Source: Candidatus Accumulibacter iunctus (GTDB lineage: Bacteria; Pseudomonadota; Gammaproteobacteria; Burkholderiales; Rhodocyclaceae). From it: DNA of 56,527 bases. This document shows positions 1 through 10,000 of the stretch, in pieces. Within the stretch, counting starts at the first letter, position 1; each line of letters begins with the position of its first letter. A program made the position numbers and the translations under genes. The stretch covers positions 3,841-60,367 of the forward strand of contig DDUX01000123.1 of NCBI GenBank assembly GCA_002345025.1. Reading direction: 5' to 3'. The notes below the pieces were generated by a model. That model made no database searches and was not told the origin of the DNA. It was given only the letters and a program-made list of their open reading frames with translations.

Positions 1-421
1 CCCTGCCACAACCGCTGCAGGCAGGGCAAGGCACAGAATGATTGTGCTGCACGCGGCCGCTGCCGGCACAACTGCTGCAGCGGACACGCTGCAGCAGATC
101 GACCTTGCTGCGGCAACCCGACGCCGCCTGCTCGAGGCTCAGCACCAGCGACTGCACGAGGTCATCGCCGACCTCAGCGCGACTGCCGGCAGCAGCCGTC
201 GCGGCGGCTTGCTGCGATGTGCGCCAGGCGGCCAGACGCTCGTCATCGAGCAGCAACTCGTAGGCAGCGTGCACCCGCTCGAACTCGCCGGTGGCAGCCT
301 GCGACGGATTGCGGTCGGGATGCCAGCGCATTGCCAGCCGCCGAAAGGCCCTCTTGATCTCCTCGCGCGACGCCTCTCGGGCAACGCCCAGAACGGCGAA
401 AGGGTCCTCGCAGATGGTCAT
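1..421 (-). CDS. J-domain (DnaJ-like) co-chaperone, 3' end outside window
   Basis: The gene runs leftward off the window edge, so only the first 140 residues are visible. The start at 421 (MTICEDPFAVLG) opens a typical J domain (about residues 5-65) with the HPD signature in MRWHPDRNP, which stimulates the ATPase of an Hsp70 partner. An Ala-rich linker follows, and near residues 113-140 there are Cys-rich zinc-finger-like motifs (CSSCAGSGR, then CPACSGCG) resembling the CxxCxGxG modules of DnaJ. The linker between J domain and cysteines is much shorter than in canonical DnaJ and lacks a long G/F region, so this is more likely a short DnaJ-like protein than the main housekeeping DnaJ. The C-terminus cannot be judged. 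Confidence 0.75.
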   Translation of the reverse strand, partial: MTICEDPFAVLGVAREASREEIKRAFRRLAMRWHPDRNPSQAATGEFERVHAAYELLLDDERLAAWRTSQQAAATAAAGSRAEVGDDLVQSLVLSLEQAASGCRSKVDLLQRVRCSSCAGSGRVQHNHSVPCPACSGCGR

Positions 422-942
422 TCGCTTGTTTTCACGGCAGGAACGCTCGGTAAGTAGCGGGCAACATGGCGAAGCAAGCTGGCACTGGACCAGGGCGATG
501 CCGCCCGCTTCCCGCGCCCGCTTCGCCGCATACGCTGCCGGGCAGCAAGCTGCAACGCGACGCCAACGCCGGCGGTCGGCACGGGCAAGCTTGCGCCCGC
601 AGCCCACCATGTCAGCGGCGATACTGCCGCAGCTTCCTTACGCAGAGCTTGCGACGGCCCATCCGGACGCCAACCGGCGGCTCGGCGGACGGCCGCGGGA
701 AACTCGCCCACCGCCGCCCGCTGCTGCCATGACAGCTGGCAGACGTGTTGCGCTGAGCGAACAGACTTTCGCCCACGCTCGCGCCACCGTTGCTACACTA
801 GCCATGAGTGATTGCCGGCGCAACGCCTGCCGCAAACCGTCGCCGACTGCCGGCAATCAGGGAGGCGTTTGCGGGTTCGACATGCAGCAGAGCGACGCGC
901 AACGATGAGGACCAGCAGCTTGCCAGGAAAGGAACCCGCGTC
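422..942. other. 521-bp intergenic region without a recognisable gene
   Basis: Divergent gap between the J-domain gene (leftward) and the cation exporter (rightward). Short open frames exist on both strands, but their translations are Arg/Ala/Pro-rich with no recognisable domain, as expected by chance in high-GC DNA. A possible extended -10 element (TGC-TACACT, 791-799) lies about 140 bp upstream of the exporter start. I see no RNA gene, strong terminator or repeat. Confidence 0.5.
791..799 (+). promoter_or_regulatory. Possible extended -10 promoter element upstream of the CDF exporter
   Basis: TGC followed by TACACT fits the TGnTATAAT extended -10 pattern with one core mismatch. There is no convincing -35, and the implied leader would be about 135 nt, so this is tentative. 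Confidence 0.25.
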
Positions 943-1884
943 ATGAGCGCAAGCGTCGCGAGCAGGGCGTCGCTGACCCGTTACGCCTGGCTGTCGATCG
1001 CCGCGGCGACGCTGACGATCGCGCTCAAGGGGGTCGCCTGGTGGCTGACCGGTTCGGTCGGTCTGCTGTCCGACGCCATCGAATCCTTCGTCAACCTTGC
1101 TGGCGCGCTGATGGCGCTGTGGATGCTGACTCTGGCAGCACTTCCGGCCGATGACGAGTACGCGTACGGGTACAGCAAGGCCGAGTACTTTTCGAGTGCC
1201 TTCGAGGCCTTTCTGATCCTGCTGGCGGCGATCAGCATCGCCTACACTGCGCTCGTCCGGCTGCTTGATCCGCGGCCGATAGAGCAGCCGGGTATCGGGC
1301 TGATGATTTCGCTGCTTGCCTCGGCGATCAACCTGGCGACCGCTCGCATCCTGCTGCGCGTCGGCCGCGAGCACGATTCGATCACCCTCGAGGCCGACGC
1401 ACAGCACCTGATGACGGACGTGTGGACGTCGGCCGGCGTGATCGCCGGCGTCGCGCTCGTCTGGCTGAGCGGCTGGCTCTGGCTCGATCCAGCGATCGCA
1501 CTGGTCGTCGCGGCCAACATTCTGTGGACCGCCTTTGACCTCCTGCGGCGATCGCTTTCCGGGCTGCTCGACGCCTCGCTGCCGCCACAGAAGCTGGCGC
1601 AAATCGAGAGCCTGCTGGCCATTCATCGAGCGCAGGGCCTGGGCTTCCACGCCCTGCGCACCCGCCAGGCAGGCAGCCGCTGCTTCGTCAACCTGCACGT
1701 CCTCGTCCCCGGGGGCTGGACCGTGCAGCAGGGCCACGACTGGGTCGAGCGGCTCGAGGAGGAGATCCGCCAGCTCCTGCCGCAGGCGCACGTCACCACC
1801 CACCTCGAACCGCTCGACGACCCGCTGTCGATGAGCGATCAGGAGCTCGAGCGGGTGCCGGGCGCCGAACGTGCACCGCACTGA
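943..1884 (+). CDS. Cation diffusion facilitator (CDF) family divalent-metal exporter
   Basis: 313 aa inner-membrane protein with about six hydrophobic segments, then a cytoplasmic C-terminal domain (about residues 215-300) typical of CDF metal/proton antiporters that export Zn, Fe, Co, Mn or similar. Visible hallmarks are SVGLLSDAIESFVN in TM2 (D44, E47, N51), YGYSKAEYF (76-84) and the TM5 motif HLMTD with H155 and D159 in HxxxD spacing. The TM2 site does not show the two aspartates seen in YiiP-type zinc exporters (by alignment they correspond to E47 and N51), so the metal preference may differ. The start at 943 was chosen because AGGAAAGG (925-932) precedes it at ribosome-binding distance and because upstream codons encode an unlikely Arg-rich stretch. 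Transcribed alone, convergent with the next gene. Confidence 0.88.
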   Translation: MSASVASRASLTRYAWLSIAAATLTIALKGVAWWLTGSVGLLSDAIESFVNLAGALMALWMLTLAALPADDEYAYGYSKAEYFSSAFEAFLILLAAISIAYTALVRLLDPRPIEQPGIGLMISLLASAINLATARILLRVGREHDSITLEADAQHLMTDVWTSAGVIAGVALVWLSGWLWLDPAIALVVAANILWTAFDLLRRSLSGLLDASLPPQKLAQIESLLAIHRAQGLGFHALRTRQAGSRCFVNLHVLVPGGWTVQQGHDWVERLEEEIRQLLPQAHVTTHLEPLDDPLSMSDQELERVPGAERAPH

Positions 1885-1917
1885 GACTTCCTCGCGTACC
1901 GGCCTCGCGCCGTGGCT

Positions 1918-2649
1918 TCAGTCGGCGAATGCCACCGGTGACCCAGGAGCCAGCCGCAGGAGCGACGCTGCACTCCCGCGGTTGACGGCGACTTCGACCA
2001 GACCGACGCTGTTCTCGTACCAGAACGCCTCGCCGGCAGCCGCCTCGGCGAAGACGCGCGCTGGCGGTATGGCGCGGCCGCAGAGGCAAAGCCTCGCCTG
2101 CGGTGGCAGCTTCGCTGCGCGCATCCCGGTCATCGCATTGCCGTAATGATCGATATAGATGACCTCCGCCAGATCGTCGGCCGGCAGTACGTGCTGCAGG
2201 CGGCTGCTCGCCGCCAGCCAGGCCACCGGCCAGTCGCCGGATGCGATGCGCGCAGCGACGGGAGCAAACAGGTCGCGCCCGTGGAACGAGGCCGACAGCC
2301 GCTCGGGGTGCCAGACGATGCGCCAGCTTCGCTGCTCGCGGGCACGTGCTGCAACCACTGCCAGCAGGCCATTGTCGGGCCCGACATAGTACTTGCCGTC
2401 GGCCTCGAGGACCACCGCCGGGCGATCGCTGCCGACACCCGGGTCCACTACCGCGAGGAAGACACTGCCGCGGTCGAAGCCTGCCTGCAGCGCCGCCAGC
2501 AGATGCGCGCCGGCGCGCGGGGCGAAGTCGGGCACCCGATGCAGCAGATCGACGATCGCCATGTCAGCACGGCCGACACGCAGCAAGACCGCCTTCATCT
2601 GGCCGACGTAAGGGTCATCGATGCCGAAATCCGTGAACAGAACGATCAT
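1918..2649 (-). CDS. SAM hydroxide adenosyltransferase (DUF62 / SAM hydrolase family)
   Basis: 243 aa. This family uses hydroxide to split S-adenosylmethionine into adenosine and methionine and is related to the SAM-dependent fluorinase/chlorinase. Visible family features are the N-terminal VLFTDFGIDDPYVGQMK block (D7, D11 and D12 region), FLAVVDPGVGSDRP and GPDNGLL near residues 65-100, and a C-terminal beta domain. No halogenase-type loop is obvious, so hydrolysis is the expected activity; its physiological reason is poorly understood in the family. Single gene on the minus strand, convergent with the CDF exporter. Length matches family members. Confidence 0.85.
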   Translation of the reverse strand: MIVLFTDFGIDDPYVGQMKAVLLRVGRADMAIVDLLHRVPDFAPRAGAHLLAALQAGFDRGSVFLAVVDPGVGSDRPAVVLEADGKYYVGPDNGLLAVVAARAREQRSWRIVWHPERLSASFHGRDLFAPVAARIASGDWPVAWLAASSRLQHVLPADDLAEVIYIDHYGNAMTGMRAAKLPPQARLCLCGRAIPPARVFAEAAAGEAFWYENSVGLVEVAVNRGSAASLLRLAPGSPVAFAD

Positions 2650-2802
2650 GGCGTGCGGGAAGTGGGGTGGCCGACCGGCAGCATAGCGCGTATCGCCAGT
2701 TGCTGACAGCCGCGGCCCGCCGCATGGGCACTGGGTGGGTGTCGTTGATCTGCGTTAAGATCCGGCGCAGTCGTCAGCAATCCAACCGGGGGAACCGCTT
2801 CC

Positions 2803-3111
2803 ATGGGCCATTTCAGGCATCACGTGTTTTTCTGCTGCAATCAGCGTAGCGAGGGAGAAACCTGCTGCAACAACTCTGGTGCGACAGCGGCGCAGACCTA
2901 CGCCAAGGACCGGATCGGCGAACTGCACCTCAAGGGCGCCGGCAAGGTGCGCATCAACAAGGCTGGCTGCCTCGACCGTTGCGACAACGGCCCGGTCCTG
3001 GTGGTTTACCCGGAAGGCGTCTGGTACAGCTACGTCGATAACGAGGACATCGAGGAAATCATCCAGGAGCATCTGGTGCACGGACGGGTGGTCGACCGCC
3101 TGCGCATCTGA
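2803..3111 (+). CDS. Thioredoxin-like (2Fe-2S) ferredoxin
   Basis: 102 aa soluble protein of the thioredoxin-fold [2Fe-2S] ferredoxin family (Azotobacter FeSII/Aquifex Fdx4 type). The N-terminus carries C11, C12, C21 and C22, and the second half has C56 and C60 in AGCLDRCDNGPVLVVYP, the spacing that binds the cluster. It ends in a short acidic helix with a conserved VxxHL-type tail. The electron partner is unknown. The next two genes on the same strand are alpha/beta hydrolases. Start at 2803 follows a purine-rich stretch at 2788-2793. Confidence 0.85.
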   Translation: MGHFRHHVFFCCNQRSEGETCCNNSGATAAQTYAKDRIGELHLKGAGKVRINKAGCLDRCDNGPVLVVYPEGVWYSYVDNEDIEEIIQEHLVHGRVVDRLRI

Positions 3112-3282
3112 ATGGCCGGGCGCGAAGCCGGCCACCGACCGCCAGCGGTGCCTGCATGGCCCTCTGGCGCTGCCGGCGAGACGCTTGCAGGCACCGAAGC
3201 GGCAGCGCACGTCGGTCTTGCGCTGGCTCCGACCCTGGCCGGAGCCGGTATCGGCACTGCAGGCCGCGACAGCGACCGCCCG

Positions 3283-4488
3283 ATGAACTTCCCCGGAGAG
3301 ATGATGAGAAATCTGCTGGCTCGCCTGCTGCTGGTCGCAGTGCCGTACCTGCTGTACGCTGGCACGCCGGCGAGCGGAGCGGAGAGGCCGCTGCTGCCGG
3401 CGACGCTCAACGAAGAGCTGCGGATGCTGCCCGTCGGCACGGGCTGGTCGAGTGTCGAACTCGAAACGACGCTCTTCGTACCGCCGGGTGCCGGCCCCTT
3501 CCCGCTCGTCGTCATCAACCACGGGCGGGTCACCGGCGATCCGCGCTTCGACCCACGTGCCCGCCATCTCGTCGCCAGTCGCGAGTTCCTGCGGCGCGGC
3601 TACGTGGTGGCGATACCGATGCGCCCGGGGTTCTCGAAGTCCGGCGGCAGCTACGTCGATCCGCGCTGCGACATCGAGAGCAGCGCTCGGCTGCAGGCGG
3701 AAACGATCATCGCCGTCCTGCGTCAGCTGCGACTGCGGCCAGACATCGATCCCGACCGCATCCTGCTCATCGGCGAATCGGAAGGCGGCATGGGAGTCAT
3801 GGCGGCGGCGGCGACCGGCTTCCCGGGCCTGCGTGGCGTCCTGAATCTTGCCGGTGGCCTGCGCTCCGGCGCTGCCGACTGCCTCTGGCAGGAGGCGCTG
3901 GTCGAGTCCTTCGCCGCCTTCGGCAGGACCAGCAAGGTGCCCTCGCTCTGGTTCTACGGTGACGGCGGCAGTCACTGGGGCAAGGAACTGCCGCGGCAGC
4001 TGCACCGCGCCTACCGCGAGGCGGGCGGGCAGGCCGAGCTGATCACCGATACGGATTTCGCCGGCGATGCGCAGGCGCTGTTCGCCAGCGCGCAGGGGGT
4101 ACCGATCTGGTGGCCGGAAAGCGAACGCTTCCTGCGCGAGATCGGCCTGCCAACCGAGATCCTCTTCGACGTCGTGTCGACGCCACGGCCGGCGCCGACC
4201 GGCTACGCCGAACTGAGCGACAGCGAAGCGCTGCCGTATGTCGACGAGTACCGGCGCGAGCTCTACCGAAGGTTTCTCGGATTGCCACTGCCACGTGCCT
4301 TCGCCATCGCAACCACCGGCAACGTCGGCTGGGCACAGGGCGGAACCGACCCGCTGGCAGCGGCTCTCGGCAACTGCGAGCGCTCCGCCAGGCGCGCTTG
4401 CGCCCTGTACGCGGTCGACGACGAGGTCGTCTGGCAGGCCGGGGAAGGCTCGCGATCGCCAGCCACGGACCCGCTGCGCGAGCCGTGA
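3283..4488 (+). CDS. Exported alpha/beta hydrolase (dienelactone-hydrolase-like)
   Basis: About 401 aa from ATG 3283; ATGs at 3301 and 3304 are alternatives. A GGAGAG at 3295-3300 sits too close to those, so the exact start is uncertain. A frame-consistent extension back to 3112 encodes an unlikely Ala/Gly-rich leader and was not used. The N-terminus has a signal peptide (LLARLLLVAVPYLL, cleavage near PASGA-ER). The fold is alpha/beta hydrolase: oxyanion region VVINHGR (about 76-82), nucleophile elbow GESEGG with S166, and a cap-like C-terminal region of about 150 residues. Predicted periplasmic hydrolase/esterase with unknown substrate. It sits about 170 bp after the ferredoxin and before a second hydrolase. 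Confidence 0.65.
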   Translation: MNFPGEMMRNLLARLLLVAVPYLLYAGTPASGAERPLLPATLNEELRMLPVGTGWSSVELETTLFVPPGAGPFPLVVINHGRVTGDPRFDPRARHLVASREFLRRGYVVAIPMRPGFSKSGGSYVDPRCDIESSARLQAETIIAVLRQLRLRPDIDPDRILLIGESEGGMGVMAAAATGFPGLRGVLNLAGGLRSGAADCLWQEALVESFAAFGRTSKVPSLWFYGDGGSHWGKELPRQLHRAYREAGGQAELITDTDFAGDAQALFASAQGVPIWWPESERFLREIGLPTEILFDVVSTPRPAPTGYAELSDSEALPYVDEYRRELYRRFLGLPLPRAFAIATTGNVGWAQGGTDPLAAALGNCERSARRACALYAVDDEVVWQAGEGSRSPATDPLREP

Positions 4489-4601
4489 AAGCGGCCGGCA
4501 GCGGCCCCATGCGATGGTCGTGCATGGCCGTGACGTCCCCGCCTGACGCACCGGCAAGAGCGCCGCCGGGGACGACACAGACAGTGAAAGGAAGCTGAGG
4601 A

Positions 4602-5240
4602 ATGAGACTGCCCCCGGAGCACCTGCTGCTCGACGGACCCGTCGGCAAGATCGAGATCACGGTCGAGAACCCCGGAGCGCCACGCGGCATTGCGCTGATC
4701 GCCCACCCGCATCCGCTCTTCGGCGGCGGCAACACCAACAAGGTGGTGCAGACGCTCGCGCGCACCTTCAACCATCTCGACTACGTCGCCCTGCGGCCGA
4801 ATTTCCGTGGCGTCGGCCGCAGCGAAGGCAGGCACGATGACGGCAACGGCGAAACCGCAGATCTGCTCGCCGTGCTGGCGGAAGCGAAGTGCCGCTACGG
4901 CAACCTGCCGGTGGCGCTGGCGGGCTTCTCCTTCGGCGCCTACGTGCAGACGCGGGTCGCCGAAGCCTTGCTGGAATGCGGACATCCGGCGCAGCGACTG
5001 GTGCTCGTGGGCACCGCCTCCGGATTCGTCGAAGGAGCGCGTCGCTACCACACCAAGGCCGTACCGGGTGACACCATCGTCATTCACGGCTCCGAGGATG
5101 CCACCGTCCCGCTGGCGAACGTCCTCGAATGGGCGAGGCCGCTCGAGCTGCCGGTGGTGGTCGTCCCCGGTGCCGACCACTTCTTTCACCGCCGGCTGCA
5201 CGTCATCCGCGAGATCGTCAGTCGCGCCTGGCGTCACTGA
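4602..5240 (+). CDS. Cytoplasmic alpha/beta hydrolase, COG2945-like
   Basis: 212 aa with no signal peptide. A complete catalytic triad is visible: nucleophile S110 in GFSFGAY, acid D166 in HGSEDATVP and H193 in GADHFFHRR. The family-typical AHPHPLFGGGNTNKVV (about 34-49) and RPNFRGVGRSEG (65-76) blocks match small bacterial hydrolases of the COG2945 type. The substrate is unknown, probably a small ester or peptide. It follows the larger exported hydrolase by 113 bp, with an AGGAAG ribosome-binding sequence just upstream. Both hydrolases and the preceding ferredoxin may be one transcription unit. Confidence 0.8.
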   Translation: MRLPPEHLLLDGPVGKIEITVENPGAPRGIALIAHPHPLFGGGNTNKVVQTLARTFNHLDYVALRPNFRGVGRSEGRHDDGNGETADLLAVLAEAKCRYGNLPVALAGFSFGAYVQTRVAEALLECGHPAQRLVLVGTASGFVEGARRYHTKAVPGDTIVIHGSEDATVPLANVLEWARPLELPVVVVPGADHFFHRRLHVIREIVSRAWRH

Positions 5241-5470
5241 GCAGTGGCGTCGCCCCAGCGGGCGATGGTCGTCGCAGCCCTGCGCGACGGTTCCGCGCCG
5301 GCGCGCAACGTCGAGCCATCAGCCGCGCCCGCCATCGCCTTGTGGCAGCCGCCCCGCGATTGACGGCCCTTCCCGCGCCCTGTAATCTCGCACTGACGTC
5401 AAGCGGTTGCCAACTCTTGACGGTTTCCGTTTCTCCTTCCGACCGGCTGCTGCGCCGAAGAGCTTCCTCG

Positions 5471-6598
5471 ATGCACGTCCTTCTCAGCCAGAATCTCTGG
5501 TCGCCGCTCCGGTCGCTCATCTTGGCCATCTGCGTCCTCACCGCTTGCGCCCCGCCAGAACCGATCCGCATCGGTTTCATCGGCGGGACTTCCGGGCGCG
5601 TGGCCGATCTCGGCATCGCCGGCCGCGACGCCGTGCTGCTGGCCGTCGAGCTGCGCAATCAGGCAGGCGGCATCGCCGGACGCAAGGTCGAACTGCTGAT
5701 CAGGGATGACCAGCAGGATCCGGAGGCTGCCAAACGGGCACTCCGCGAACTGGCCGCCCAGGGTGTCGTCGCCATCGTCGGTCCGATGACCAGTGCCATG
5801 GCAATACCGATGGTACCGATCGCCAATGAAGCGGGCATCCTGCTGCTGAGCCCGACTGCTTCCACCGACGAGTTGGGCGGGCGCGACGACCACTTCTTTC
5901 GCCTGAACGCCTCGACGCACGAGAACGCAAGCCGGGTCGCGCTCTATCATCTGGGGCAACAGACGACTCGCCGACTGGGCGTAGCCTACGACCGGCGCAA
6001 CCAGGCCTATGCCGAGCCATGGCTGAAGAGTTTCACCGCCACGTACGTGCAGGGAGGCGGCGAATTGGCCAGTCCGGTCGGATTTACTGCCGGAGGTGAA
6101 GCCGCCTTGCTGCCGGTAGCACAGGCGCTCCTCGCGACCCCGGTCGATGGCGTGCTGATCGTCGGCAACTCGATGGACACGGCGATGTTGTGCCAGCAAC
6201 TGCGCAAGCTCGACCCGCGTGTGCCGATCATCGCTTCCGAATGGGCGGCCACCGAGCGCTTGCTCGAACTTGGTGGCAAGGCGGTGGAGGGAGTGATCGT
6301 GGCACAGAACTTCGATCGCAACAGCACCGCGCCGCGCTACCGAAGCTTCCACGAGACCTACCGTGAACGCTTTCATCGCGAACCCGGTTTCGGTGGCGTG
6401 ATCGCCTTCGACGCCGCCAACGTCCTGCTGGATGCCCTGGCCGAGCGTCAGGAGGGGCGCAGCATCAAGGACACCATTCTCGCCAGGCGGCGCTTCGAAG
6501 GCGTGCAGGAGCCGATCGTTTTCAACGAGTTCGGTGACGTCACGCGCAGGCTCTTCATGACCATCGCGCGTGGTGGCGAATTCGTCGTGGTCGACTAG
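5471..6598 (+). CDS. ABC-type branched-chain amino-acid-like solute-binding lipoprotein
   Basis: 375 aa. The N-terminus is a lipoprotein signal with lipobox LTAC (C26), so the protein should be membrane-anchored in the periplasm. The rest is a type-I periplasmic binding fold (Peripla_BP_6, LivJ-like): IRIGFIGGTSG, RKVELLIRDDQQDPEAA, VVAIVGPMTSAMA, GILLLSPTASTDEL and VDGVLIVGNSMDTA are recognisable. No permease or ATPase genes accompany it. The stop codon (6596-6598) lies only 4 bases before the start of a giant membrane histidine kinase, so it more likely delivers a ligand signal to that kinase than feeds a transporter. Start ATG 5471 was chosen because it yields the intact signal peptide. 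Confidence 0.82.
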   Translation: MHVLLSQNLWSPLRSLILAICVLTACAPPEPIRIGFIGGTSGRVADLGIAGRDAVLLAVELRNQAGGIAGRKVELLIRDDQQDPEAAKRALRELAAQGVVAIVGPMTSAMAIPMVPIANEAGILLLSPTASTDELGGRDDHFFRLNASTHENASRVALYHLGQQTTRRLGVAYDRRNQAYAEPWLKSFTATYVQGGGELASPVGFTAGGEAALLPVAQALLATPVDGVLIVGNSMDTAMLCQQLRKLDPRVPIIASEWAATERLLELGGKAVEGVIVAQNFDRNSTAPRYRSFHETYRERFHREPGFGGVIAFDAANVLLDALAERQEGRSIKDTILARRRFEGVQEPIVFNEFGDVTRRLFMTIARGGEFVVVD

Positions 6599-6602
6599 GA
6601 AG

Positions 6603-6965
6603 ATGCCTCCGGTTCGGCCACTCCGGCTGTGGTTGGCACTGCGGTTGGTTCTGCCCGGGATCGTTCCCCTGGCGATCGTTGCCGCACTCGTTCTCGGGAT
6701 CCTGCTGCCGCAACTGCATGCCGGCATCGAGCTGCGTCACCAGGCGCTGGCCCGGGCGGTCGCCGGCCAGGTCGAAACGCATCTGCAGGGCGCCGGCCGC
6801 GAACTGCGCTCCGTCGCAGCCGACTTCGGCAACCGCAGCAACTACCCGGCGTCGTTCTGGCTTGCCCCTCTCGATGCGCATGCCGGATCGGGCGAGGTCT
6901 TCGCGGCAATCTACATCGTCGATGCCGACGACTCGGTTCTCGCAGTCGGCCTGCCCGAGTCGTAG
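6603..6965 (+). CDS. N-terminal fragment of multi-PAS sensor histidine kinase, ended by in-frame TAG
   Basis: 120 codons from ATG 6603, four bases after the preceding stop and with AGGAAG overlapping the upstream stop as ribosome-binding site. It encodes a cytoplasmic start, one transmembrane helix (roughly residues 12-35) and the first part of a periplasmic sensor domain (ELRSVAADFGNRSN, FAAIYIVDADDSVLAVGLPES). It stops at TAG 6963-6965, yet the same frame continues without another stop for 1,500 codons. The next residues (RGQRADLLQLDLSAWSS) read as the natural continuation of a Cache-like domain. This is therefore the front end of one interrupted gene, not an independent small protein. Confidence 0.7.
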   Translation: MPPVRPLRLWLALRLVLPGIVPLAIVAALVLGILLPQLHAGIELRHQALARAVAGQVETHLQGAGRELRSVAADFGNRSNYPASFWLAPLDAHAGSGEVFAAIYIVDADDSVLAVGLPES

Positions 6966-7085
6966 CGTGGTCAGCGTGCCGACCTCCTGCAGCTCGACCT
7001 CTCCGCGTGGAGCTCGCTGCAGACGGCGCGACAGAACAGGCAGGCGACATGGTCGGCAACCTTTCTGTCCACAGTCAGCGGCCGA

Positions 7086-10000
7086 TTGGCGGTGACGCTG
7101 GCGATTCCGATGGACAGCCGACTTCTGGTCGGCGAGATTGCCATCGATCAGTTGTCGAAATTCATTGCTCACATGCCTGCCGGGTCCGGGATGACGACGA
7201 TGATCGTCGATCGTCGGGGTCAGGTGATCGCGCACTCGCAGATCGAGCTGAGCGGACAGCAGTTCAGCGTTGGTGACCTGTCAATCGTTCGCGATGCGCT
7301 GCAGGGGCGTTTCGCGACAGGTTCCTTCGAATGGGGCGGCGAGACCTACGTCGGCACCCCGGTCGGCATTTCACAGCTCGACTGGATCGTCGTCGTCGCC
7401 CAGCCGCGCAGCGAGACGCTGCAGCCTGTTCTGTCGGCACTCTGGGCGCTGACTGCGGGTGCGCTGGTGGCCGTACTGCTGGCGATCGCGGTTGCCTTGC
7501 TGCTCTCCCGCGCCTTCGCGCGCGGCATCGACCGCTACGCGGCGCACGCGCATGCGATCGCCGAAGGGAATTATGCTCAGCCGTGGGAAACATTCCACAT
7601 CCGGGAAATCGACGCCCTGAGCGGCGATCTGGAGCGGATGTCACTCGCGATCCGTCAGCGCGAACGGGATCTGGCAGCCAGCGAGGCGCGCTATCGCTCA
7701 TTGATCAGCAGCCTGCCCGTGGTCATCTTCCAGTTCGATGAGCGGGGCCGCTTTACCCTCTGTGAAGGCAAGGGCCTGGAGCGGGTTGGCCGGAAGACGG
7801 GCAACGTCGTCGGGCGGTCGGTATTCGACCTCTTCCGCGATTCCTCCGCCGTCTGCGCACATGCCCGACGTGCCATCACTGGCGAAGCGATGCGCTTCGC
7901 CACGCCGATCGGCAGCCTGCTGTTCGAGGTCTACCTCAACCCACTGCGCGATCGCGACGGCGACCTCCAGGTTACGGGCGTCGCCGTGGACATCACCGAG
8001 CGCGAGAAGGCAGCGTCGTCGCTGCGCGTCTCGCATGGCCTGCTCGATGCCATCAGCCATGCGCAATCCCTCTACATCACCGGCGCCGATCCGCAGGCCA
8101 TTTTCGACGGCATGTTGTCGGCGCTTCTGGAGATGACCGCAAGCGAGTACGGCTTCATCGGCGAAGTGCTGCACGAGGCCGACGGAACGCCCTATCTGAA
8201 GACCCAGGCGATCACCAATATCGCGTGGGACGAAACGACGAGGGCTTTCTACGCTGCCACCGCACCCGCGGGAATGGAGTTCCGCAACCTCGACACCCTG
8301 TTCGGCGCCGTCATGCGATCGGCGCAACCCGTTCTCACCAACGACCCGGCCAACGATCCGCGTCGCGGCGGCATCCCGCCGGGCCATCCTGCGCTGAACG
8401 CATTCATGGGCTTGCCGCTGTTTCGCGGCAGCGAACTGGTCGGCATGATCGGCGTTGCCAACCGCCCGATGGGCTACGACGAGGAGATGGTCGTCCACCT
8501 GCAACCCTTCCTGCACACATGTGCCAGTGTCACGCAGGCGATCCGGGAGAACCAGCAGCGCCATCTTGTCGCCGAGGCGCTGCGCGAGAGCGAGGTGCGA
8601 TTGCGAACCGCCATCGAAAGCATCCCCTTCGACTTCTTTCTCATCGACGCCAGTGGGCGTTACCTGCTGCAGAACTCGGCCTCGCGCAGGAACTGGGGCG
8701 ATGTGGTCGGCAAGCGCCCGGAGGATCTCACCACGGATGCAGCGCTGCTGGCGCTCTGGCAGAGCAACAATCGCCGCGCCCTTGCCGGCGAGATCGTCGA
8801 CGAGGAGAGCCGCTTCGGTGTCGGCAAAGACGAGCGATTCGTCCACAACATCATCGCTCCCATCACCGACGGCGGCAGGACCAGAGGCATCGTCGGGCTG
8901 AACATCGATGTCACCGACCGCAAGCGGATGGAAGAGGGACTGCTGGACAGTGAAGAGCGTTTCAGGCTGTTCATGCACCACTTTCCTGGACTCGCCTACA
9001 TCAAGGACGCGGACGGCCGCACGCTTTTCGCCAATCACGGATTCAGGAGCTACCTCGATCTCTCGCCCGACGACATGGTCGGCAAAACCGACCGCGAGCT
9101 GTTCCCGGTGGAGTTCGCCGAACAGGTCGCGGCTACCGATCAGCGGATACTGGCATCCGGGCAGTACGAGGAGCGCGAGGAGATCTACGCCGGACGCCAC
9201 TGGTCCACGCTCAAGTTCCCCCTGCACCGCCCCGGCCAGGCGCCGCTGCTCGGCGGACTGACGCTCGACATCAGCCAGCGCAAGCTCGCCGAAGAAGCCT
9301 TGCGCAGCGCCAACCGGCAACTGCGGATGCTCAGCGACTGCAACCAGGCGCTGTTTCGTACCAGCGGCGAAAGTGAACTGCTGCAGACGATCTGCGCGAT
9401 CGCCGTCGAGGTCGGCGGCTACCGGATGGCCTGGGTCGGTTATGCGGAAGCAGACGACCACAGAACGGTCCGACCAGCGGCGCACGCCGGGTGTGAGGAG
9501 GGCTACCTGCGGGAACTGGACGTCAGCTGGGCGGACGACGAGCGCGGCCGGGGGCCGATCGGCACCGCCATTCGCACGCGACGCCCCTGCCTCGTTCGCA
9601 GCATCGCCGATGATCCGCGCCTGGCATCCCGGCACGCGGCAGCACTCCGGCGCGACTATGCGGCCGTCTGCGCCCTGCCGCTGACCGCCGGTGACCGCAG
9701 CCTCGGTGCACTGGCGGTGTACTCGTCGGCGGCGGAGGTTTTCACCGACGTGGAGATCAACCTGCTGAGCGAACTGGCGAATGATCTGGCCTTCGGCATC
9801 GTCGCGCTGCGGACGAGGGACGAGAGGGAACGCGCTGCCCGGGCACTCGAGGACAGTGAGTTCTTCCTCAGGAAATCGCAGGAAGTGGGAGACCTCGGCT
9901 CCTACTATTTCGACGTGCGGACGCACACGTGGATCAGTTCGGAGAAACTCGACCAGATCTTCGGCATCGACGACAGCTTCCCCAAGAACACCAGTGGCTG

